Assembly: GCA_016712745.1 (NCBI GenBank)
Contig: JADJQN010000015.1
Coordinates: 806,001-870,000, forward strand
Origin: Sandaracinaceae bacterium
Lineage (GTDB): Bacteria > Myxococcota_A > Polyangia > Polyangiales > JADJQN01
Direction of reading: 5' to 3'
DNA: 64,000 nt
Of the stretch, positions 43,301 through 50,507 are shown one piece after another. Both the position numbers and the translations under genes were made by a program. The number at the start of each line of letters is the position of its first letter. The stretch's first letter is position 1. The notes under the pieces are model-generated. The model had not been told where the DNA came from, made no database searches, and was given only the letters and a program-made list of their open reading frames with translations.

Positions 43301-44987
43301 GCCTGAGGCCGACGTCACCATCGCGCTCTCGAGCAGCAACACTGCCGAAGGCACCGTTGCACCGTCGACGCTTACGTTTACATCCAGCAACTGGAACGTG
43401 ACGCAGACCGTGACCGTGACTGGAGCAAGCGATCAGCTCTTCGATGGCGACGTCGCGTACACCATCGTCACCGGCGCGACGACCAGCTCGAGCGCTTCCT
43501 ACAACGGAATCGCGGTGTCGGATGTGAGCGTCACCAATCAACGCTCGCTCGCACAGACCGCATACGTCAAAGCTTCGAACACAGCGGCGGCCGATGGATT
43601 TTCAAACGTTGCCCTGTCCGCGGACGGCAATACGCTAGCCGTAGGAGCCACCGGCGAAGACAGCGCCGCCGTCGGAATCGACGGCGATCAAACCAGCAAC
43701 GCGGCCAGCAGCGCAGGAGGCGTCTATGTGTTCGCGCGCAGCGGTTCGACGTGGACACAGCAGGCCTATATCAAGGCTTCCAACGCGGGCACGAACGACC
43801 TCTTCGGAGCAAACCTCGCTCTATCTTCCGACGGCAGCACGCTCGCCGTTGGCGCGTACACTGAGGCGAGCAACGCAACCGGCATTGGCGGTGATCAAAC
43901 GAACAACGCTGCGACCAACGCCGGTGCCGTATACGTGTTCACGCGCGCGTCCGCTACGTGGAGTCAAGAAGCCTACGTCAAAGCATCGAATGCCGGGGCG
44001 AGCGACAACTTCGGCTACTCGCTAGGTCTATCGGGTGACGGCAACACACTCGCGGTAGGAGCTTATGGCGAAGCGAGTGCAGCAACTGGCATCAACGGAA
44101 ACCAGGCAAGCAACACCCTCTCGGGCTCAGGCGCTGCGTATGTGTTCGTGCGCGCGGGCTCAACCTGGACGCAGGAGGCCTACATCAAAGCGTCGAACGC
44201 GGGCATGAGCGACTACTTCGGTCGCGCGATTGCGATTTCCGCGGATGGCGACACGGTCGGAGTGGGCGCGTATTACGAAGGCAGCGCCGCGACCGGCATC
44301 GGTGGCAACCAATTGGACAACACGTCTACCGGATCTGGCGCAGCGTACATCTTCCGTCGGACCGCCAGCGTGTGGGCCCAGGAGGCTTACATCAAGGCGT
44401 CGAATACCGGGGCGAACGACTCATTCGGCCTCTCCGTCGCCCTTTCCGGCGACGGCTCGACCTTTGCGGTCGGCGCATTCGGCGAGTCGAGCAACGCAAG
44501 TGGTGTCGGCGGCGACCAGACCAACAACAGCGCGGCCAATTCGGGCGCGGTCTACGTGTTCGCACGCTCGGGCGCGACGTGGTCGCAGCAGGCGTACGTT
44601 AAGGCGAGCAACCCCGGGGCAAACGACTTCTTCGGCTGGGCTGTGGCGCTTTCGGCCGACGGCAACACGCTTGCCGCTGGTGCAACCGGTGAGGCGAGCG
44701 CCGCTACCGGCATCGGTGGATCCCAGACAGACAACACTGCTACCAACTCGGGCGCCGTCTATTTGCTCACGCGTGCGGGTTCGACCTGGACGCAGTACGC
44801 CTACGTGAAGGCCTCCAACACGAATATAAACGATCGATTCGGTACGACAGTTGCGATGTCTGCGAACGGCTCGACCGTGGCAGTTGGCGCTCCGACGGAA
44901 GCGAGCACGGCGACGGGCGTCGGCGGCGACCAGACGAACAATGCGGCCACGGGCGCTGGCGCGGCATACACATTCACCGTCTACTGA
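40347..44987 (+). CDS. Large surface lipoprotein: nine Calx-beta-like repeats plus seven FG-GAP-like repeats
   Basis: A 1546-residue predicted lipoprotein (lipobox VASC). The ATG at 40356 may be the true start, as a GAGGG lies at correct distance. After an Asp/Gly-rich spacer come nine ~110-residue repeats, each opening like TTEAGGTATFTV and containing SSSD...EGT, LTF...NWN.PQTVTVTGVDD and VTNTDN. These resemble Calx-beta/Ig-like calcium-binding modules. The last ~480 residues hold seven ~65-residue repeats with AYVKASN, G-x-S/A-x-ALSADGNTLAVGA and GAVYVFxRSGxTW, an FG-GAP-like beta-propeller. It is probably exposed on the cell surface for adhesion; calcium binding is inferred. The hairpin at 45010-45044 could act as a terminator. 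Confidence 0.88.
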   Translation: MNTMLQSKWAVVFALFFVASCGSTDVIGDLPDTGPVSDGGGIDGSRTDGGNPGTPGILVTPTNGLRTTEAGGTATFTVVLQAQPTANVVVGLSSSDTGEGTVSPASLTFTTVNWNAPQTVTITGVDDDDVDGNQTFTIRTAMATSTDARYSVIDPADVTVSNTDNETAAVIVTPVSGLITTEAGGTATFTVELVSAPTADVSLTVSSDTPTEASVMPLVLTFTPTSWSSAQVVTVTGIDDESVDGDATFTILSSATDSADADYDGLDVDDVTGVNRDDETPGIVVEAEDALHTTEAGDTATFTVALQSRPTADVAVAVESSDTTEGTLSVTSLSFTPDNWDIPQTVVVTGVDDPIVDGDQEFMVNVRPSTSIDTDYEALSGTPVTLRNADDETAGLVITPETTLITTEGGGTATFTIALRSQPSADVTLAISSSNPAEGTVSPGAVVFTAADWATEQTVTVTGRNDSVVDGDQLYGVLVRVDSSDDANYAALTPVPVQVSNTDDETAGVTVNPSTGLTTTEAGGTAMFSIVLNSQPTADVTIDLTSDLITEGTVAPASLTFGVSDWNVPQTVTVSGVDDFAADGGRVYHIVTGAVASTDPNYSGLLVADATITNTDDDVVGVVVSPTSGLTTSESGATTTFTIALTSEPTADVTLALSSSNSGEGTVSPASVAFTPANWNIPQVVTVSGVDDSIADGLVTYSVVVAPATSADAGYSMFNAPDVMVTNSDNDVAGIVATPSSGLTTTEALGVASFSVVLTSQPTSAVTIALTSSDTTEGSPATTTLTFTSANWNVPQTASVRGVDDSIDDGHISYTVALGATSSDAGYSGLGTSVSLTNEDDDTSGIVVSTTSGLVTTESGGTATFTVRLGTQPTASVTITLSSSDATEGSLTPTSLTFTGINWNTPQTVTVVGVDDATVDGNIAYTIVTSDAVSGDPTYSSISADDVSVTNNDNDVASVTVSPTSGLITTEAGGTAMFTVALGAQPEADVTIALSSSNTAEGTVAPSTLTFTSSNWNVTQTVTVTGASDQLFDGDVAYTIVTGATTSSSASYNGIAVSDVSVTNQRSLAQTAYVKASNTAAADGFSNVALSADGNTLAVGATGEDSAAVGIDGDQTSNAASSAGGVYVFARSGSTWTQQAYIKASNAGTNDLFGANLALSSDGSTLAVGAYTEASNATGIGGDQTNNAATNAGAVYVFTRASATWSQEAYVKASNAGASDNFGYSLGLSGDGNTLAVGAYGEASAATGINGNQASNTLSGSGAAYVFVRAGSTWTQEAYIKASNAGMSDYFGRAIAISADGDTVGVGAYYEGSAATGIGGNQLDNTSTGSGAAYIFRRTASVWAQEAYIKASNTGANDSFGLSVALSGDGSTFAVGAFGESSNASGVGGDQTNNSAANSGAVYVFARSGATWSQQAYVKASNPGANDFFGWAVALSADGNTLAAGATGEASAATGIGGSQTDNTATNSGAVYLLTRAGSTWTQYAYVKASNTNINDRFGTTVAMSANGSTVAVGAPTEASTATGVGGDQTNNAATGAGAAYTFTVY

Positions 44988-45009
44988 CCCCGTCCGAGGA
45001 CCAATAAAA

Positions 45010-45044
45010 ACGGCCGCGCCAGACGGAAAGTCTGAGGCGGCCGT
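45010..45044 (-). terminator. Bidirectional hairpin between convergent genes
   Basis: Arms starting ACGGCCGC and ending GCGGCCGT pair over 15 bases with two mismatches. On the minus strand five T residues follow, making it an intrinsic terminator for the lipoprotein gene at 45062; on the plus strand the T-run is weaker. Confidence 0.7.
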
Positions 45045-45061
45045 CGCGCGTTCCTTTTCGA

Positions 45062-45652
45062 TCAGAGGCCGGATTGCGAACACGTGCCGGGCACGCAGGC
45101 GTTGTCTTCGCTACACTCCCAGTGAGCGCCCAGGCAGCGGAAGAGCGGAAGTTCCTGCGTTGTGCATTGCGCGCTCGTCTCGCACCAGCCGCCTGCCTCG
45201 TCGCGCGTGAGGCTGACCGTTGCGCCAGCTGCGCCGTCATCGATCTTGGTCATGCGCAGGACGCCGCTCGTCGCGCTGAAGGTGTAGCGGTAGCGCGCGA
45301 TGAGCTCGCGGTCCTCGTCGAGGAAACGGATGTAGCGGCTGCGTCCGGACTTCGTGTAGGTGTAGGTTCCGTCGCGCGCGGCGATGCGAGCCGGGCAGGG
45401 CGCGCGTACGCATACAACGCGATCTCGCTTTTCGTAGTGAAACGTCTTGTCGCTCATCAGCGTGACGAGATAGAGGCCTTGTGTGCCCGCGACGTTATCG
45501 ACTTCAAACGTGCCGACCGGGCGCACGACCCCATCTTCTTTCCCTGCCGGATCGTCAGTGTCTTCGCTCGCGTCGTCGACGGATTCGCCGACGTCGGCTG
45601 CGCAACCCACGGTTCCCAACGCCAACATGAACATCAATGAGATTCGAAGCAT
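45062..45652 (-). CDS. Small hypothetical lipoprotein with Cys-rich tail
   Basis: A 196-residue predicted lipoprotein. The open frame extends far upstream, but only from the ATG at 45652 is there a signal and lipobox (LGTVGC, Cys17) and sensible composition. An Asp/Glu-rich spacer precedes a beta-rich domain (GTFEVDNVAGTQGLYLVTL ... YTYTKSGRSRYIRFLDED), which fits a small lipocalin-like or beta-barrel sheet. CVRAPCP and a C-terminal Cys cluster (six Cys in the last 41 residues) suggest disulfides. I know no family; similar small lipoproteins are numerous in Myxococcota. It appears to be transcribed alone. Confidence 0.75.
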   Translation of the reverse strand: MLRISLMFMLALGTVGCAADVGESVDDASEDTDDPAGKEDGVVRPVGTFEVDNVAGTQGLYLVTLMSDKTFHYEKRDRVVCVRAPCPARIAARDGTYTYTKSGRSRYIRFLDEDRELIARYRYTFSATSGVLRMTKIDDGAAGATVSLTRDEAGGWCETSAQCTTQELPLFRCLGAHWECSEDNACVPGTCSQSGL

Positions 45653-45816
45653 CGGCACCCCTTGCGGTTGTATTCGCAAGAGGCCGCTTAAGCAGATCCT
45701 ATGCCACGGCGAGCACAGGTACTTTGCGCTGTGATTCCGCACGCTGCGGCGCGCGTTCTCCCGACACGGCTGCTCTTTCAGCCAGTGATCTTGGCTACTG
45801 CAATGGCCGCAGGCGG

Positions 45817-47334
45817 CTACTGGCGCTCGAGCTCGACGCCGTAGTGCAGAGTGCCTTGCGGTGAAATCGCAGCGCTCTGCGTTTCGGCGTTGTGCACCAG
45901 GTAGCGCGTGGGACGCGGCTCGCGGCGGACCGTGTCTTCGTTGGGTCGCACGGAGCTCACCTGATTCCACACGAACTGATTGTTCATACCTTCGAAGCGA
46001 ACGGAGTAGGGCTGCGGACCTTTTTGCACGGCCGCGACCATCGACACGGTCGCCATCACGCCGTTGCAGCCATCGATTTCGCGATAGTAGTGCACGACGT
46101 TGATCGCCATGCCGATCACGACAGCGCATGTCGTCGCGATGACTGCGCCTCCGCCGACACGACCGAATTGTGCGTACGCGCGGTCGAGCATCATCGCCAC
46201 CGGCCACACCGCCAGCGGCCCGACGTACAAGAGGTAGTGCGGGAAGAACGGTTTGTGCGCGAACATCAAGAGCGCGGCGGCGACGACCATACTGCCGACG
46301 ACTGCCAGCGTGAGGCGTACTTCGAGCGGTGCGACGCGCCCCTTCCAACGCGTGCGCGCCCATACGATTGCGAACGCGATCCAGCACAACGCCGCCACGA
46401 CCACAGAGAGGATTTGCAACGCTGCGCGCAGCGGACCTGCTTGCTCGATGCGTCGTGCGAGCCCTGCGTTCGTACCGTATTCCGCCGCATCATCGAAAGG
46501 CTTCCAACCGAAGTAGCCTTCGCCGAACTGATAGCCGATTTCGCTCGTGGAAAAGAGCACCGTGTAAAGAGCGGTGCGCCAAGGGATCTGGCGGGTCTTT
46601 TCAGCAGGCTCGTGGCCGCCACCTTCGGACAATATGGCGCGAGTGTTGGCGAAGTCCGTGCGCAGTTCTTGAATGAGGGGCGGCGTCCAGAGTAGCGCCG
46701 TCGCGAGAACGCCGATGCCAATCCACTTCCAGGAAAGCTTGAAGCGCGGGCCGAGCAAAAGAAGAATCGCGGACAGAACCCACAACACTGGCGCCGACAA
46801 GTGAATCTGCGGCGCACTGAAAAGCAGAACGAGAAGCGCTGCCTGCCACTTCGGATTGGTGACGCGACACGACGCGTACGCTGTGCCCATGGCCCACACC
46901 GGCATCATGCAGGCGCTCCACACGCGGTCGCCGTAAAACACTTCCCATGGATTCGCGACGAGCATCGCTAGCAGAAAGAGCGCTGCCGTCGTGCCGCGTG
47001 CTTCTTTCGCAAGGCGGTACAAGCCAGCGATGCACAGCAAGTGAAGCAGACTCGTGAACGCTCCGCACAGATAGGGATGCGACGAGAGCAACTCGGGAAT
47101 GGCCATCAAGTAGTAGAAGAGGGGTCCCGGCACATTGGCCGCAGATCCCGACACCGAAGGCCCGAAGCTCGGAAACTCCTCGAAGCGCGCGATGTGCACC
47201 GCCGTCGCCCACTGATGCGCTTCATCGCCCAAGAAGCGCCCATACATCGCCCCCCACAAGCGAAGGAGAAGCCCCGCAGCGAAGAGAGCGACAGTGATGA
47301 CCAAAGGCCACCGTTCACGCTTAAGCAAAACCAC
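45817..47334 (-). CDS. GT-C-type membrane glycosyltransferase (PMT/ArnT-like)
   Basis: A 505-residue polytopic membrane protein with about ten to twelve helices. The first external loop has GRFLGDEAHQW, where the Asp/Glu pair fits the catalytic carboxylate of GT-C transferases using lipid-linked sugars, and ANVPGPLFYYLMAIP resembles the following conserved loop. A short soluble C-terminal tail follows the last helix. Such enzymes move a sugar from a polyprenyl-phosphate carrier to lipid A, protein or another glycan; the acceptor here is unknown. No operon partner is adjacent. Confidence 0.78.
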   Translation of the reverse strand: MVLLKRERWPLVITVALFAAGLLLRLWGAMYGRFLGDEAHQWATAVHIARFEEFPSFGPSVSGSAANVPGPLFYYLMAIPELLSSHPYLCGAFTSLLHLLCIAGLYRLAKEARGTTAALFLLAMLVANPWEVFYGDRVWSACMMPVWAMGTAYASCRVTNPKWQAALLVLLFSAPQIHLSAPVLWVLSAILLLLGPRFKLSWKWIGIGVLATALLWTPPLIQELRTDFANTRAILSEGGGHEPAEKTRQIPWRTALYTVLFSTSEIGYQFGEGYFGWKPFDDAAEYGTNAGLARRIEQAGPLRAALQILSVVVAALCWIAFAIVWARTRWKGRVAPLEVRLTLAVVGSMVVAAALLMFAHKPFFPHYLLYVGPLAVWPVAMMLDRAYAQFGRVGGGAVIATTCAVVIGMAINVVHYYREIDGCNGVMATVSMVAAVQKGPQPYSVRFEGMNNQFVWNQVSSVRPNEDTVRREPRPTRYLVHNAETQSAAISPQGTLHYGVELERQ

Positions 47335-47352
47335 CGTCCCGCATCATAGACA

Positions 47353-47426
47353 CGGGGACGATCGGTGAAATAGTGAAATACGGGACTGCGCGCCTCGCTA
47401 TTTCACTATTTCACCGATCGTCCCCG
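47353..47426. repeat. Palindromic repeat copy A (28-bp arms)
   Basis: Arms 47353-47380 and 47399-47426 are perfectly complementary, with an 18-base loop. The arm begins GGGGACGATCGGTGAAATAG after one C. The same arm sequence (27 bases identical) recurs at 47836-47905. It lies 22 bases before the start of the small membrane gene. Confidence 0.9.
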
Positions 47427-47448
47427 CTTCGTATAACTTAGAGCGCGC

Positions 47449-47826
47449 ATGCAGCCCTACGAAGGTCCGCCACAGTCACCGGCCCAGAACAGCAACGGGC
47501 AGTCATGGTCCTTTGGCGCATTCGCACTCGGATGTGTAGGTTGGCTCACGCTCGCCAACGGAGTGGTCGGGTTCACGTCGTTTATGTTCATGTACATCGT
47601 CAGCAACAAGGGCAACCCTAGCGCGGCGGCGTTGCCGTTCCTGGTCATTGGACCGCTCGTCGTCTTCGGCGGGGTACTCGCCGCGGCCCTCGTGCTCGCG
47701 CGAAGAAGCGGTAAGCGCGAAGTGCTACACGGAGTGATCGCGGCAGCCGTACTCTCCTTCCTGACGGCGGCGCTGCTGCTCCTCCTCTTCGGCTCGGCGA
47801 TTTTCCTACTTGGCCACCGTTCGTAG
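47449..47826 (+). CDS. Small membrane protein between two identical palindromes
   Basis: A 125-residue protein with a Pro/Gln/Ser-rich N-terminus (~20 residues) and three predicted membrane helices (about 23-50, 60-84, 91-121). It has features seen in DUF4190-type small membrane proteins, but I cannot assign a family. A TATAAC hexamer lies at 47432-47437, 12 bases before the ATG. It is bracketed by two copies of the same palindrome, which begin 10 bases after its stop and end 22 bases before its start, so the gene and palindromes form a compact 553-bp unit between lon and a glycosyltransferase gene. Confidence 0.7.
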   Translation: MQPYEGPPQSPAQNSNGQSWSFGAFALGCVGWLTLANGVVGFTSFMFMYIVSNKGNPSAAALPFLVIGPLVVFGGVLAAALVLARRSGKREVLHGVIAAAVLSFLTAALLLLLFGSAIFLLGHRS

Positions 47827-47835
47827 CGAGAGTCA

Positions 47836-47905
47836 GGGGACGATCGGTGAAATAGTGAAATAGCGTGCGCGTTGGTCCTATTTCACTATTTCACCGATCG
47901 TCCCC
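47836..47905. repeat. Palindromic repeat copy B (28-bp arms)
   Basis: Arms 47836-47863 and 47878-47905 are perfectly complementary, with a 14-base loop. The arms match copy A over 27 bases, while the loops differ. Both copies are followed by CGCYTCGTA, so the duplicated unit extends slightly past the palindrome. Confidence 0.9.
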
Positions 47906-47951
47906 GCCTCGTAAGCTGGCGCCGCCTCGTAGCTAGCTTCGCCGTCCGAAT

Positions 47952-47989
47952 AAAAAAATGCCCCGCCGAGGCTTCACCAGGGCAGGGCA
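47952..47989 (-). terminator. Intrinsic terminator of lon
   Basis: TGCCCTGCC and GGCGGGGCA arms (one mismatch) on the minus strand, followed by seven T residues, 24 bases after the lon stop. Confidence 0.85.
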
Positions 47990-48012
47990 TCTTCTGTGTG
48001 GGTACGCGAGTC

Positions 48013-50433
48013 TTACGCGTGCACGGTCGGAGCCGGCTTGTCGGCGCCGCCGTCCAAGTTCAACTTCTCCGGTGACTCGAGAGCATTGCGCAGGACGTCT
48101 TCCATCTTGCTGACTGGGACGAACTCGAGGCTGTCACGAATCTCCTGCGGCACTTCGTCCAGGTCGGCAACGTTGCGCTCAGGAAGGATGACGCGCTTGA
48201 TGCCTGCACGGTGAGCCGCAAGGATCTTCTCCTTGATGCCGCCAACCGGAAGGACGCGACCACGCAAGGTGATCTCTCCGGTCATCGCAACGTCGTGACG
48301 GATACGGATACCCGTCATGAGCGATACGATGCTCGTCATCATGGTCACACCGGCCGAGGGACCGTCCTTGGGCATCGCGCCCGCGGGGATGTGAATGTGG
48401 ATGTCGCTCTTCTCGAGGAAGTCCTCGCTCAGATTGAAATCCTTCGCGTGCGTGCGGACGTAACTTAGAGCCGCTTGCGCTGACTCCTTCATGACGTCGC
48501 CGAGCTGGCCGGTGAGCTGCATCTTGCCCGTGCCGTGCATACGCGTGGCTTCGATGAAGAGAATCTCGCCGCCGACCGAGGTCCATGCGAGGCCGGTTGC
48601 AACGCCCGGTTCAGCCGTGCGCTCTGCAACTTCGCTCGTGAAGCGCACCGGGCCCAAGTACGGACGAAGGTCTTCTTCGTTCATAATCTTGAAGGGACCC
48701 ATATCGCCTTCAGCAACCTTCACCGCGACGCCGCGGATAACCGTTGCTACCTGCTGCTCCAAGCGACGAACACCCGCTTCACGCGTGTAGCTATCGATGA
48801 TGGAAGCAAGTGCGCCGTCGCCGATTTCCAGCTGGCTCGGCTTGAGGCCGTGCTCTTCAATTTGCTTGGGTGCGAGATGGTTCTTCACGATGGCCAACTT
48901 CTCGCGGCGCGTGTAGCCGGGGATCTCGATGATCTCCATGCGGTCGCGAAGGGGAGCCGGAATCGTGTCGCCCACGTTGGCCGTCGCGACGAACATGACC
49001 TTCGAAAGGTCGTACGGGATCTCGAGGTAGTGATCCGAGAACGTGTCGTTCTGCTCCGGATCGAGAACCTCAAGGAGTGCCGCTGCGGGATCGCCACGGA
49101 AGTCGTGACCGATTTTGTCGATCTCATCGAGCATGAACACCGGATTGATGGTGTTGCCCTTCTTCATGCCCTGGATGACTTGGCCGGAGAGTGCGCCGAC
49201 GTAGGTACGACGATGACCGCGGATGGCCACTTCGTCGTGCACGCCGCCGAGCGAGACGCGAACGAACTTGCGTCCGAGAGCGCGCGCAATCGAGCGACCG
49301 AGTGACGTCTTACCAACACCGGGAGGTCCAAGGAGACAAAGGATCGGTCCCTTCTTGTCGGCCTTGAGCTTGCGGACCGCGAGGTATTCGACGATGCGCT
49401 TTTTGACCTTGTCGAGACCCGAATGGTCTTCATCAAGGACGCGACGCACGGCCGCGATGTCCATGTTGTCCGTCGTCTGATGGCTCCACGGAATGTCGAG
49501 GATCCAGTCGATATAGGTACGAACGACCGTATATTCGGCCGAACCAACCTGCATCGAACGGAGGCGCTTCAACTGCTTGCGCGAAACGGTCTCAGCTTCC
49601 GTCGGAAGGTTGGCCTTCGCGATGCGCTCTTCGAGCACATCCAAATCGCCTTGGTCGCCTTCTTCTTCGCCGAGCTCTTCTTTAATAGCCTTGAGCTGCT
49701 GGCGAAGGACGTACTCGCGCTGGTTCTTGCCCATCTCCTCTTTGATCTGCGAGTTGATGCGCTCACGCATCTTCAAGATCTCGAGTTGGCGGGTCAGGAG
49801 ACGAAGCACCTTACGAATGCGTTCCTTGGTGTCGATCGTTTCGAGAAGAACTGCCTTCTCTTCGACGGGAGCGTCCAAGTTGCCAGCGACCAAGTCGGCG
49901 AGTTGTCCAGGCTCGTTCATCGAATCGATGAGTGAGCCGGCTTCCCGCGGAAGCTCGGGCATCAACTGAATGACCTGCTTCGCGATGTCGCGAAGGCTCA
50001 TTGACAACGCCTCTGCCTCAACGTCTTCGGCCTTCGGCTCGTCGAGACGCGTGACGCGTGCGCGCAGGTACGGAGCGTTGCCGGTGACGTTCTCCATGCG
50101 GATGCGCATGAGACCTTGGAGGATGAGGCTGTAGTTGCCGCTCGAGTGCTTGAGCGCCTTCAGGACGCGCGCCGCTACGCCCACCGGATAAAGATCGTCT
50201 GGGCCCGGATCGTCCGTCGACGGATGCTTCTGCGCGAAGATACCGATGATGGGCTGGTCGAGATTTTCGATGTCTTCAACCAGGGCGACCGACTTGTCGC
50301 GACCCACATCGAACGGCGCTACGGCGCCCGGAAAGAGGACGGCATTACGAATCGGAAGGCCGGGTCACTCATCGGGAAGCTTGATCTCGTCGAGCTCAAT
50401 CTCCGGAGCGTTCTTCGTATCTTCGTCGGCCAT
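48013..50433 (-). CDS. lon: ATP-dependent Lon protease with an in-frame TGA at codon 23
   Basis: Degrades misfolded and regulatory proteins in the cytoplasm. Start at 50433: ATG with GGGAG ten bases upstream, encoding MADEDTKNAPEIELDEIKLP. Codon 23 (50365-50367) reads TGA, but the same frame goes on directly with PGLPIRNAVLFPGAVAPFDV, the conserved N-domain start. The rest is intact to the stop: Walker A GPPGVGKTS (about 370), Walker B VFMLDEIDKIG, catalytic Ser in PKDGPSAG (about 693) and Lys in AGIKRVILP (about 746). The longest uninterrupted frame starts at a GTG at 50307 and would lack the first 42 residues. A terminator follows. Confidence 0.93.
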
Positions 50434-50507
50434 TGATTTTTGACTCCCTTTTGTTCGGGGGAACATAGTCACCCCGCCAATTCTCCGCAAGGCCTAAGGC
50501 CCAACGC

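Noticed and set aside
40560..43540. CRISPR-like or satellite DNA repeat
   Set aside because: The periodicity is at protein level (Calx-beta modules of ~330 bases) with diverged DNA; there are no short identical repeats with spacers.
45653..46387. Upstream extension of the small lipoprotein frame to 441 codons
   Set aside because: The extension is antisense to the glycosyltransferase gene, Arg-rich and without a pattern; the lipobox fixes the start at 45652.
50365..50367. Selenocysteine or a changed genetic code at the lon TGA
   Set aside because: Lon has no selenocysteine position here, and TGA serves as a normal stop for many genes in this window.
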